A program made the position numbers and the translations under genes. Source: Drosophila pseudoobscura (Eukaryota; Arthropoda; Insecta; Diptera; Drosophilidae). From it: DNA of 64,000 bases. Location: positions 10,354,001 through 10,418,000 of the forward strand of contig NC_046679.1 in the NCBI RefSeq assembly GCF_009870125.1, in the 5' to 3' direction. Below, piece after piece: positions 51,896 to 62,267 of the stretch (positions are counted from its first letter, which is position 1; each line of letters begins with the position of its first letter). The notes under the pieces were generated by a model, which ran no database searches, was not told where the DNA came from, and was given only the letters and a program-made list of their open reading frames with translations.

Positions 51896-51946
51896 TAGTG
51901 TTTAGTCGAGGCAGCGTTCGTTTAACTAACTAAAGGTTAATCTATT

Positions 51947-51952
51947 TTTATT
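51947..51952 (-). terminator. Poly(A) signal of the ATIC gene
   Basis: AATAAA on the minus strand, about 165 bp past the ATIC stop codon. Confidence 0.65.
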
Positions 51953-52116
51953 GTGCATGGAATGTGGGTAAGAGGCAGTCAGGGTTGGGTCTGTATATTC
52001 GACAGAGTTGAGGATAGTATTTCTTATAGAACTACAAATGCGAAAAATACCCGAATATTACAGTCTGAAACTGGTATTTGTAGATCTAGGCTTGTTTTTG
52101 GGTGGATTCACTGTCC

Positions 52117-54128
52117 TTAATGATGGAACAGACGCAGATTGGTGTGGGCCATGATGATGCCGTGCTCATCGCAGGCGGCAATGACGCCAGCATCATTGGT
52201 GGAGCCCGCAGGACTGGCAATGTACGATACACCGCTCTGTAAAAACATAATACAATTGTGTTAAAGTAGAGTATACCAACGCCAACAGCTTTCCAGCTTA
52301 CCAGGCTAGCGCGATCGATGTTGTCGCGGAAGGGGAAGAATGCATCGGATCCCAAGGCCACGCCGCTGAGCTGCTTCAGCCATTCCACTTTCTGCTCCGT
52401 TGTCAACTGCTGGGGCGCCTTGTCAAACCTGTAGATTAAGAGAGTTTAGCGACTCGATCGCTAACCTTTCTTTCAGAATTATTCACTTACATGCTCTCGA
52501 ACTGGGTCAAGGGCATGTCCTTGCCGACAGTGCCATTCACGTAGTTGTCGATGGCATTCGAAATCTCAGCGCGCTTCACGCCAGCCTTGAACTTCATGCC
52601 GGCCACACTGGGATGCTGACGCAACCACCAGTTGTCGGCCTTCTCGCCGGCCAGCCGAGTGCAGTGGATTCTTGACTGCTGGCCGGCTCCGATGCCGATG
52701 ACCTGTCCATCGCGAGCATAGCAAACGGAGTTGCTCTGCGTGTACTTCAGGGCAATGGTGGCCACAATCAGGTCCCGCACAGCCGCCTCTGGCAGGGGAC
52801 TGAGCTTGCTTACGACCTTCGAGAAGAGCGAGGCATCGATGACGGCATCGTTGCGCTTCTGCTCCAGCGTGAGGCCAAAGATGGTTTTGCGCTCCACGGC
52901 GGTTGGCTCGTAACTGGGATCCATCTAAAATCAGTTTTGGAATTAGATAACAGTTCATTTCACATTCATTTTTACCCACCTGTAGAATGCAGTAGCTGCC
53001 ATTCTTCTTCTTCTTGAGGATTTCCAGAGCGGCTGGCTCATAGCCGGCAGCAATGATGCCATCAGATACCTCGCGGGATATGATTTTGGCAGTGACCACA
53101 TCGCAGACATCGGACAAGGCCACAAAGTCGCCGAACGAACTCATACGATCCGCTCCACGTGCCCTGGCATAGGCCGTAGCCAGGGGAGTCAGCTGCTCAT
53201 ACAGGTCGTCCACCATGCAGAGCTTGGCCTGCGCCGGACTAAGGGCCACACCCACAGCGGCCCCGGCGGGCGACACATGCTTGAAGCTAGTGGCCGCCGG
53301 CAGCTTAAGTGCCTGCTTCAGCTCCTTCACCAGCTGCCAGCCATTGAGGGCATCGCAGAGGTTAATGAACCCAGGCGAGGCATTGAGAACGCGCAGTGGC
53401 AACTGCGCCAGCTGGGTGTACAGCTGTGCCGGCTTCTGGTGCGGATTCATGCCGTAGCGCAGCTGCAGCTGGGACACACCCGATCCGTATTGCTTCCTGA
53501 AATAGTCCGAAATGGCATCGTCATAGCTGGCCGTGTGCGTGAAAGCCTTGAGGGCAAGAGACTGGCGGGTCTCCAGAGTGGTATCGCCCTTGACGCTGAT
53601 CTCGGCTAGCACCCGGTCGTAATCCACGGCCTCGCAGACCACGGTTACACGCTGATGGTTCTTGGCCGCCGCACGCAGCAGCGTGACTCCGCCGATGTCG
53701 ATGTTCTCCACAGCATCGGCCAGCGTAACATCTGGTTTGGCAATGGTGCTGGCAAAAGGATACAGATTGCACACCACCAGCTGCACCAGTCCGTAGCCCT
53801 GCTTGGACATGTCAGCGAGATCGCTGTCGGTGGTGCGCGACAAGATGCCAGCATGCACAGCAGGATGCAGAGTCTTCACCCGTCCGCCGAGCATCTCGGG
53901 TGCCCCAGTGATGTCCGACACATCCTTTACCTTGAGGCCGGCACCTCGGAGAGCTGTGGCCGTGCCTCCACTGGCCACCAGATCGAAGCCCAGGCTCACT
54001 AGTTTCTTGCCCAAGTCAACCAGACCCGTCTTGTCCGAAACGCTAAGAAGAGCTAGGGATAAAAATGTGTAAAAGGGGGACACTCACATAGAACCTTCGA
54101 GAGACTCACCAATCTTGCTGGAGCTCAT
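52117..54128 (-). CDS. Bifunctional AICAR transformylase / IMP cyclohydrolase (ATIC, PurH)
   Basis: Carries out the last two steps of de novo purine synthesis in the cytosol: formylation of AICAR with 10-formyl-tetrahydrofolate, then ring closure to IMP. Exons on the minus strand are 54110-54128, 52980-54052, 52491-52924, 52302-52428 and 52117-52236, giving 590 residues (human ATIC has 592). The first exon encodes only MSSSKI plus one base. The N-terminal cyclohydrolase domain (to about 195) has LSVSDKTGL and [16 protein letters not shown]; the transformylase domain has the catalytic Lys-His pair in [34 protein letters not shown] and the C-terminal end HTNLRLFHH, all as in animal enzymes. Nothing is missing, so it should be active. 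Likely ortholog of D. melanogaster CG11089. It lies tail-to-tail with the ABCG8-like gene and downstream of the tRNA dimethylallyltransferase gene on the same strand, about 340 bp apart. Confidence 0.96.
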
Positions 54129-54432
54129 GGTTCTGAATGTAGTTTTCAAGGCGTTGCTACGTCCGATCCACTAGGCGACTGAAATGCAAATGAAAGACGA
54201 AGCGAGATCAGTTGGAGACGTAGGCTGGGTTTGGGATTGCACAAACATGTTTTCGCTTTTTCGCCTAGGCAACGACCTCCGCTGTGGGCTGCGGTTTGTC
54301 GTTGATACAAATAGCAGCCCCCCCAGCTACAGCTGCAGGCTGTGGGGTTATCAAATTCGCATCCAAACCGCTTGCATCAGCAGATCATTTCAATAAAAAA
54401 CAAAACATATCTCTCAAATTCACGTAGACGCC

Positions 54433-54438
54433 TTTATT
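54433..54438 (-). terminator. Poly(A) signal of the tRNA dimethylallyltransferase gene
   Basis: AATAAA on the minus strand, 31 bp past the stop codon at 54470-54472. Confidence 0.7.
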
Positions 54439-54469
54439 GCCATGCCGTGTCTCCGGGGTCGGGTTTCGT

Positions 54470-55834
54470 TTACAATTCCTTATCAGCTTTCGACTGCTCC
54501 CTCTCCCCTTCCTGCTCCTGCTCCTTCTCCTTTCTGCGCTTTGCCTCCCGCCTACGCTTGTGCTTGTTGGACTTCAAATGCAACCCCCACTGATACTCGC
54601 CGACAAAGTGCCGCTCGCAGGTGGCACAAAAGTTGCTCGTCTCCTCGTTGAGATCGGCCCCGGGATGCACACGCTTGGCCATTGGCTCAATCTCGCAAAG
54701 TTGGTCACTGCGATAGCTGTCGACTATGGACTCGGCTCGTTGATAGACCCTCTCTTGCCAGGCGCTGACATCGCTGGTGTCCAGCTCGTAGAGATCGGGC
54801 ACCTGGCGGTCCTTGCTGCCTAGAAATCGATTGTTGATCCACTTGATTTGCTTCTTCGAATAGCGGCGCGTGACCAACTTGAGCTCATCGCAGCAGGTAC
54901 GCAGTAGATCGATGCCGTCGGGCAGACCGTCCTCCTTGAGCTCTTCTTTGCTGGGCAATCTGTAGCCATGCGTCTTTAGATACTCTTCAATCTTTTCATC
55001 CTGCTGCTCGTTGTGCTTGACTAGATACGGCACAAACTCCTTGTAGCCAATAGTTTGCAGCACCCCCGAGGTATAGGCCTGCACAGTGACGCCCTTGTAC
55101 GTATCGTGAAACCGGCGCAGCTCCCTGAGCAGTCCTTGCTCCAGCATTCCATCCACCCGGCCATCGAGCCGTTCATTAAGCACGTCCTGCTGGCATCGGA
55201 GCCACAGAAGGATTGTGTGGGGATAGCGTAGGGGGCCGCCCAGACGGTTTCCTCCTGGCCGTTGGCGCTGCTCCGCTAGCTTTTCCGTCAGGGTCTGTCC
55301 GGTGCCCTGGTACACTTCAATGGCGCGCAGAATTTTGCGTCTGTTGTTGGGGTGGATGCGATTGGCGCTACTGGCATCGATGCTGGCCAGATGCTGATGC
55401 AGTGCGGCCGTTGTCATCGCGGACATCGCGTCATCTGCCAACGGGTCCGCCGTCGGGCTCTTGTTGCTATCCCCATCCTGCGTGTTCACCAATATGTCCC
55501 ACAGCAGGGACTCAATGTAATAATTGGTGCCGCCCACGACAATGGGCGGCGTGGATTTGGCCAGCAGCCGCTCGATGATCGGTAGGGCGGCATTGCGAAA
55601 ATGGGTTACCGTAAAAGGCTCAGCCGGTGTCGCCACATCCAACAGATGATGCCTCGCACGTGCTTGCTCCTCCTTCGTTGCTTTGGCCGTGGCAATATCC
55701 AGGTTTGTGTAGACCTGCATTGAATCTGCGCTAATTATCTCGCCCCCAAAGCGCTCTGCCAGTTCCAGAGAGAGCTTTGTCTTGCCAGTTCCAGTCGAAC
55801 CAAGTATCACAATAAGAGGCACTTTGCGAATCAT
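54470..55834 (-). CDS. tRNA dimethylallyltransferase (MiaA/TRIT1/MOD5 family)
   Basis: Transfers an isopentenyl group from dimethylallyl diphosphate to A37 next to the anticodon of certain cytosolic and mitochondrial tRNAs. Intronless, 454 residues (human TRIT1 has 467). The start is the Met of MIRKVPLIVILGSTGTGKT, which places the P-loop GSTGTGKT at about residues 11-18. The substrate motif ISADSMQVYTNLDIATAK, the VGGTNYYIESLLWD motif and NRRKILRAIEVY are all present. A C2H2 zinc finger of the U1/matrin type (CATCERHF to HLKSNKHK, about 402-425) and a Lys/Arg/Glu-rich tail close the protein, as in eukaryotic members. The N-terminus is short, hydrophobic and basic, possibly a weak mitochondrial signal. 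Probable ortholog of D. melanogaster CG31381, from memory. Confidence 0.95.
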   Translation of the reverse strand: MIRKVPLIVILGSTGTGKTKLSLELAERFGGEIISADSMQVYTNLDIATAKATKEEQARARHHLLDVATPAEPFTVTHFRNAALPIIERLLAKSTPPIVVGGTNYYIESLLWDILVNTQDGDSNKSPTADPLADDAMSAMTTAALHQHLASIDASSANRIHPNNRRKILRAIEVYQGTGQTLTEKLAEQRQRPGGNRLGGPLRYPHTILLWLRCQQDVLNERLDGRVDGMLEQGLLRELRRFHDTYKGVTVQAYTSGVLQTIGYKEFVPYLVKHNEQQDEKIEEYLKTHGYRLPSKEELKEDGLPDGIDLLRTCCDELKLVTRRYSKKQIKWINNRFLGSKDRQVPDLYELDTSDVSAWQERVYQRAESIVDSYRSDQLCEIEPMAKRVHPGADLNEETSNFCATCERHFVGEYQWGLHLKSNKHKRRREAKRRKEKEQEQEGEREQSKADKEL

Positions 55835-56445
55835 CTTTCCAACTAATTGAATTTAATTGAAAAAAAAACTAAACAGAGTCCACACGTTATGCGGCACGTG
55901 TGGAACTCACGAATCTTAACCACCTGTTGATTCGTCCGATTGTTAGTCTTTCTAGGCTAATAAATGTTTGACACCACTTTCTTATTAATAATTCTGTATA
56001 ATGCTAATATTTAATGTTGATTTAGTCCCATAATTGTTTAAAAACTTACAAAAAACGCGAAACAGTTTAAAAAACGTTGTCGAGAGAGAGTGACCGTTTA
56101 CACCGCTTATATACTTTTCGGTATATTTTGATGTCGAAAGTGAGTTTCAGTATATGATGGGTATAGTTCGGGCTTGCTCTCTTCGGGATGGGTTCGATTC
56201 ATGGCATCTCAGACTCCAAGGATATCTAAATGTTATAAAGTATTCCTTTCAGGTATGACCTCTTCCAGAACCTAAAGGTAACACGACATCGGGTTGTCGA
56301 ACGTGCTGTGTGGATGTGTCTTCGAGTACACCGATCTGCAACGTAACAAACACGTTAGACGCGCTTGATCAAAGTTCGGTTTTATGGATAAGTCTGGTGA
56401 TATGAGTATGTCTGGGGTGTGCTTAATTAACCTCCTTATCTGAAC
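55835..56445. other. Intergenic sequence between the tRNA modification gene and the virus-like block
   Basis: AT-rich 5' flank of the dimethylallyltransferase gene up to about 56,120, then 300 bp of unremarkable sequence. No gene, repeat or long terminal repeat is recognised. Confidence 0.5.
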
Positions 56446-56739
56446 TTACTTGTGTATTTCCGGCACACAAATGGTCACACCTCCGACAGGATGGTTGGTA
56501 ATGTTACTGTCCGCATGGACGACATGTCTGATCATCAACCTCTCTGTCCCAGTCGGCAGTGCTGAACACTTCCTTGCTGGTGCCAAGATTAGAGTGAACG
56601 CTGATGTTATGTTCTCGCACATGATAAGTGATAATACTAGCTGACCGTAACGTAGACTCAGCTGTTTCTTCTGTCTGCCCTTTGCTGTTTTTAGGTATGA
56701 CTGGAAGTAAACGAAACAACAAGTGGGCTAGTGAGGGAG
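56446..56739 (-). pseudogene. Possible remnant downstream of the virus-like coat block
   Basis: After the stop of the last coat-like segment and one further stop nearby, the same reading frame stays open for about 85 codons to 56446. In many dsRNA viruses a polymerase frame follows the coat frame, so this could be a truncated start of one, but no polymerase motif is visible and the length is not beyond chance. The open stretch ends at ACAAGTAAGTTC, which resembles a splice donor. Confidence 0.25.
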
Positions 56740-59274
56740 TTATTCACGAAAGGAATCCCCACCGAATCTCGATGAGGATCTCCAGTCGTTGAGCGCGTCC
56801 ATTATTACAGATAACCCACCGTTTATCGCTCCGATGTAATCGCCCACCAGCAGCCTTTGTATAACGGCTACACCGCCTGTGACGAACGGATACGTGTTGG
56901 GGTCAGAACCATCGATACGGTTTTCTGAGGACACGAACGCCCGTGGGCACGTCTTCATTTTTCCGATTCTGGCGCTTGGAAATACCACGATGTTCAGCTC
57001 CACTATGCCGTTGTAGTCTGGCTTGGATACCGCTGATCTGGTACGGTACTGCAACTTCTTGGTGTCCTGGAGAAAATACGGATTCCAAGACAACATGTGG
57101 TACGCCTCTGTCTTGCCGTTACTCGTTGGCGTCAGTATGTCGAAGTACGCTGGCTTGCTTTTGCTGACCCTCTTCTCGTACTGGCTGGATGATGTCAGCA
57201 AACTCAGATCGAATTGGGTGCTTTTAGCTGGTTCTATTAGCCAACCCAACATGTTGTCCGAAAACGAGTAGTCCTCATCCATGATCAGCTCACCGTCAGG
57301 GTCCGTGGCACAGGTGAACTTGTGCCCGAATTTATCCGCGACTGCAGCGACGTACCACCAAGGGACATTCCAGCTGTAGTGTGTGTCTAGCCAGGCTGAG
57401 TTTACGTCTGCCACATCTTTCCACTGATTCATCAGCCATCCCCAACGGTGTTGCCAGTCCACTTCGTCGACTAGTCTGTCAGTGTGCTCCGAAGTCTCAA
57501 TCACAAAGCCATTAGTGAGCAGCGGCCAAAGACTCAGGTAGTCATCAGGTAAGCATCGCCATCTACGTCCGAGTCGGTTGTGGTCAAAGACAGTCACCCC
57601 AAGCTCCGTTGCTGCCCAGTTGGTCAACCCCAGCATCAGCGCTCCATACGACAGCGTTGTGTTGTACACATCGACAGGCTTTTGTAATAGTGTGCGGTGT
57701 CTTTTTTACAGTTGACCTGCCCGTACGCCATGTACCCAAGTGGGTCAGTCCGCCATGACTGGTACGCCTTGATGTGGCTCAGGCGTGACTCGCTCTTCAT
57801 GCCAGCCAGATCCGTCGCTGAGAAGTCTCCAACCATGATACCATCCTTTGAGTTGAACTCGGCCAGACCACGCACATGGTCTCTTTGCCTGTCACCCTGT
57901 TTCGGTGGTTTGTCAGGGGATGGGTGAACGCCGACACCATTCATCTTGGATGTTGCTAGAATGGAAGCCTTCACCTGCATCACCAGAAACTCGGCCCTCG
58001 TGCACATAAACTCGATCATGCGGTTGAGCGCCTGCACGACGTCCGTTGGACTCATCGGTCTGATGCTAGCGTCCGTTACGCGACCAATGGCAGCATACAA
58101 CTTCTTGGCGAAGTCGAACTCCCCTGATCGGGATGCAGCCAAACCTTTACACACGACAAAGTTTTGGGCTGATGGAAATGTCACTGCTGTTGAATCGACA
58201 ACCACCAGACAGATGCGTTCGTAGTTACCTGGTATGTACACCGTGGCTGCCTTGGGTATGAAAGCCATCTTCATCAATTTGCCATCAGTCTTCTGGTCTC
58301 CAAGCACAGTGTAACTTGCCACAACGCGGACGGCGTGATTCCACCATGCTGTGGTTGTGAAGCTCATAATGTACGGGAGTAACCACGCCTGACCACGCCA
58401 TGCTGACTTGACTGGAACAAAGACCACATTGGCGATGTCAACATCGGTTTTCGCTTTCGTCTTAATCATGACGCTGTCTGTGGTATTGCCGGAGACCAGT
58501 GCCGCGTACTCGTCGATTGTTCTGAAGTACAAGGTGCTCGTCTCGGATGCTGTCCCGATTTGCAGGTTATCCGATGATGACAGTGCAGGAGTCCACTTCA
58601 GCTCGCTTCCATCACGTGGAACGTATGTATGTGTTCAGGCTGATTTCGTTCACTGCCGATGAAACTTGCACCTGCTGGGATGGCTCCATGGTCAGAGCCT
58701 GATACAGAAGGAGCCGGACGAACGCGGCCTCATCCAATAGCGGGATCGACTCAACATCCCCGACATGCATAACAGTGGCGACCGACTTCAGTCCGCGTAT
58801 TGGTATCATGGCCCGTATTGCACCAGTCTGGGAGATGTCAGAGTCAACTATCGCCTTCAGCTGTGTACCCAGTGCCGAAAAGGGCAAGTCTGGGAGTGAC
58901 ATGAAAACAGAGTTGTTGACGTCAACGCCAATAGCAGGAAGCCAGTCAATCGTCTGTTCATCGGCGTCGATGGTAATTGCCGTTATCAGCAAAGGGTCGG
59001 CCCACATGACTGGACTGTACTTGTTGAAGTCGTCCTCTAGTTTGCACGTCACGACCTCTGTTCCGCAAGGCATGCAGGCGCATCCAACAGGGGCGGGTTT
59101 CGGTATTGGATCAAGAAACATACGCTGAATGATGGCGAACACTTCTGCCGCAGAAGCGGCTAGTTTCGCGGCTCTAGCCCGCTGGCCATCAATTCCATGC
59201 GTCGGGCCTCCCCCACCTGGCGCATTACTTGCCTGTGGTATCGGCGCCGGTGCCGGCGGGTGTGCTGCTGCCAT
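56740..59274 (-). pseudogene. Endogenous virus-derived coat-like gene (toti-like dsRNA virus suspected), frame-broken
   Basis: A 2.5 kb intronless minus-strand block open in three consecutive segments: 59274-58612 (220 codons), about 58610-57636, and 57669-56740 (309 codons). The first and third segments share a frame and the middle one does not, so there is one frame change near 58,61x-58,63x and a compensating one near 57,64x-57,69x; otherwise there are no internal stops over roughly 840 codons. The first segment starts with an ATG and an Ala/Pro/Gly-rich leader. There is no zinc knuckle, reverse transcriptase, integrase, transposase or terminal repeat, so it is not an ordinary transposon. 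Size, single-gene structure and the general character (mixed beta/alpha, Trp-rich C-terminal part, no signal peptide) suggest a structural protein of a non-retroviral RNA virus; a toti-like capsid is my best guess, from family resemblance and length only. So few breaks imply a recent insertion or selection on part of it. Confidence 0.5.
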
Positions 59275-59952
59275 CTGATCTTAGATGTCTTCAGTACTGT
59301 TGTTTGTGTTTTTGTGATCTTGTGCGCAGTTACAATTTGAGCTCCACGGAAAAGGATACTCCGCACCTTCAAAGCCTTGTAGCTTTAAGCGAGAAATTGA
59401 TAATATTGCTTTTTGTTGTTTCTTCGTAATCAACAAAAAGTTTTTCCGTTCAACTCCTATTGTGTTGATATGTAGCAAATGTGTAGCTACCATGTACATA
59501 CTATTTCAGTGGGAACGTATTTTTCGCGCACGAACCAAATTCAAATTTTAAACGAATTAAATGAATGTTCCGTTGGCTTTTAACTGTAATTGGCTCCATT
59601 TCTGTGACAAGTACAGAAGAAGTCTGTAAAAACTAAGTCCGTGTACCCTTAACAACGACCACAATAAACCGAACAGCATTACATGCAGCTAAGCGTGTCA
59701 TCTTTCGATCATTAGAGCCTCCAACTAGTCAGACCGTATTTTAAAATGTGCATAATCCCACATGCTCCAGCTTTTGGGGGTCGTGTACCAAAGTAGATGC
59801 CGGCAACGTGACCATTAAACCATTTTTGTAAAGCTTAGATATTGTTTTGTTCTTATCCAAACGTCGAAGCGACAGGTTGTGAAGCGGCTCGTTCGGATCT
59901 ATACGGTTACTAAGCTTCTCCAGTTAAGAAATCATTAAATATTCACTAAAAG
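59275..59952. other. Flank between the virus-like block and the aldo-keto reductase
   Basis: Contains any 5' leader of the virus-like block and the promoter of the reductase. No repeat pair or target-site duplication bounding the insertion could be picked out by eye, and no gene is seen. Confidence 0.5.
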
Positions 59953-61475
59953 ATGGCTGGCGACAAGTATTTGACCTTCAACAATGGGCAAAAAATGCCT
60001 TTAATTGGCGTCGGAACATGGCAGGTAATTGATTATTAATAATTATAGAATTAGTTGCTTAACTTTTCAGGTAATTGTTCCTATAACTAAGGAAAGACGA
60101 AGAAGAAGCCGACACGTCACCCACCTCCACTTTTTCGACACGATCAAGTCGTCGGATGCACTCCCCCCCCCCAGGGAGGCAGATAGAATCTCTTCGTGCT
60201 TTGTGCTTAATGATGCAGACCGGTTTCTCATGCACAATAGAGCGTCATTTATAGACCGTTTGGAATCGACTTTCTCTGAACATTGTGAAGAGTAAACCAA
60301 ACAAAAGTCCCAAATGGGCAAACACTACTTGGAACATACTAGAGAGTCCAAACAATATACTTGAATCATAGATTAAGTCTTATCGTTAAAACCACTTAAC
60401 CACAATTTCGTCACAACACTCAATTGCCAATTGTAGGCCTCCGATGAGGAAATCGAGACGGCCATTGATGCTGCCCTGGAGGCGGGCTATCGCCATATCG
60501 ACACGGCGCCAGTTTATGGCAACGAACCGGCCATTGGGCGGGTTCTTAAGCGCTGGCTGGATGCTGGCAAGGTCAAGCGTGAGGAGCTGTTTATTGTGAC
60601 CAAGCTGCCTCCCATTTGTAAGTGATTATAATACAATTAATGCACATATAGACCTTTCAATAGACGCTTTCCTTGATAGCCAATCGCCCGCACGAAGTGG
60701 AGCCGACCATTAAGAAGTCGCTGGCCGATCTGCAGCTGGACTATGTGGACCTGTACCTTATTCATACTCCCTTCACCCTGAACATCAACGAGGATGGTAG
60801 CTTCAAGGTCGATGCAGAGGGTCTGCTTGAGGTTGATCCGACCACAAATCATGCTGCCATCTGGGTGGAAATGGAAAAGCTGGTGGAGAAGGGCCTGGCC
60901 AAATCTATTGGAGTCTCGAACTTCAGCAAGGATCAGGTGGCACGTCTGCTGAAGAACTGCAAGATCCGCCCAGCCAACAATCAGATCGAGCACCATGTGT
61001 ACCTGCAGCAGCGTGACCTGGTGGACTTCTGCAAGGCCGAGAACGTTTCCGTTACAGCATACTCTCCCTTGGGCTCCAAGGGTATTGCCGCCTTCAATGC
61101 AGGTGCTGGAATTGTACGCGATTTGCCCGATCTAATGGACATACCCGAGGTCAAGGAGATTGCGGCTGCACATGGCAAGTCCCCGGCTCAGGTTCTTTTG
61201 CGCTGGATCATCGACACAGGGCTGTGCGCCATTCCCAAGAGCACGAATCCAGCTCGCTTGAAGCAAAATCTAGATGTGTTTGACTTTAAGCTGAGCGACG
61301 AGGAGGTGGCCAAGCTGCTTGCCCTGGACAAGAACATTCGCGTGTGTGACTTTGCCTTCTTCCATGGGTACGACAGTAGAAAATTCTTGCATGACCTGAT
61401 TATTAACCCATTTTGCTTCTTTTCAGCGTGGAGAGACATCCAGAATTCACGTTTAAGAACCAGTACACTAAATAA
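59953..61475 (+). CDS. Aldo-keto reductase, NADPH-dependent
   Basis: Exons 59953-60024, 60437-60617, 60680-61367 and 61427-61475 give 329 residues, the typical length of this family of cytosolic carbonyl and sugar reductases with a TIM-barrel fold. The catalytic tetrad is complete: Asp46 and Tyr51 (HIDTAPVYG), Lys80 (IVTKLPP) and His113 (YLIHTPF). Other family motifs are [10 protein letters not shown], the QIEHHVYL segment, AYSPLGS and the cofactor-binding [11 protein letters not shown]. The end, [12 protein letters not shown], comes from a 49 nt last exon joined by an intron of only 59 nt. The sequence is very close to my memory of D. melanogaster CG2767; the next gene fits its neighbour CG2698. 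Substrate is not predictable. Intron 1 holds an unusual fused acceptor-donor site, and the poly(A) signal overlaps the stop codon. Confidence 0.95.
60071..60076 (+). promoter_or_regulatory. Fused acceptor-donor (ratchet-like) site in intron 1 of the reductase
   Basis: TTGCTTAACTTTTCAG is followed at once by GTAATT (from 60071). The true exon 1 donor at 60025 has the same GCAG/GTAATT context. Such juxtaposed 3' and 5' splice sites are the signature of recursive splicing, but those are normally in introns of many kilobases; this intron is 412 nt. Confidence 0.3.
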
Positions 61476-61476
61476 A
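61471..61476 (+). terminator. Poly(A) signal overlapping the reductase stop codon
   Basis: AATAAA shares bases with the final Lys codon and the TAA stop. Alternative signals further downstream could be used instead. Confidence 0.5.
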
Positions 61477-62267
61477 GAAAGTCTAAAGAATGCTCTACAC
61501 ATGCACATGCACCATATATATTATATATTCTTATATTTCTCTTCTCACTGTTACCGGTTCTGCATAAATAGTAGCACACACAAATATGTATTATATTCTT
61601 AACTGGTTTTCTTTGGGCTCGGCAGCAGCTGAAAAGTTTTGGTTATGATTTTCAGCTCAACAGGTTTTCCGCTAGACGCCGCTAACTCTGGCTTGGGCTT
61701 TTCCTCGTTTATGATCGTTCGGATAGGGTTCGTTTCGCTTGAGCTGGGGGAAACGACCTCTGAGATTAGTTAGGGCTTGGAAACAGATTTATTGTTAGTA
61801 CACAAAGGAATTTATTTTTGCAACAAATTGGTTTGTTGAAAGCTTAAACAAATCACATGGTTACTGTAAGCAATTAGTAGCGAGCAATAAATCGATACAT
61901 AATCAGCTACGGAAATGGTAACAAGGCGCTTTAAAGACTTTTCTTACTATATACAGAAAAAGTTCGATTCGAGGTACATATTGTATAAAATTAATAAATA
62001 AGTTGCTTATATGGTAAGGGGACTGTTAAGACGGAATCAAATACTTTTAATTTTAGTACGATAGTAACGTAACGAAACGAAATAATTGAAAAAGCAGAAG
62101 AATAAAACTGTCCTCAATGGAACGTGCCATCCTGAGTGGTATGATATATCATATTGGGCCAATCTCAATTTGATTGTCAAGCCTTTGGCCACAGCGTTTG
62201 TTAGTTAAGCTTTTTGTAGTTCGAGTATTAGAATGAAATTCGTAGTTCGTTGCTGTTCCATGCCAAC
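61476..62267. other. Convergent 3' region of the reductase and TMEM245-like genes
   Basis: Holds the 3' UTR of the minus-strand TMEM245-like gene; a minus-strand AATAAA lies near 61,787. No coding sequence is supported. Confidence 0.5.

Noticed and set aside
56160..56205. GGTTCGATTC resembling a tRNA B box
   Set aside because: No A box or cloverleaf can be formed with the upstream sequence.
56740..59274. Block being an LTR-retrotransposon gag gene
   Set aside because: No zinc knuckle, no downstream pol and no flanking repeats were seen.
61368..61602. Read-through extension of the reductase's third exon
   Set aside because: The spliced last exon restores the family's conserved C-terminus, while the read-through gives unrelated sequence.
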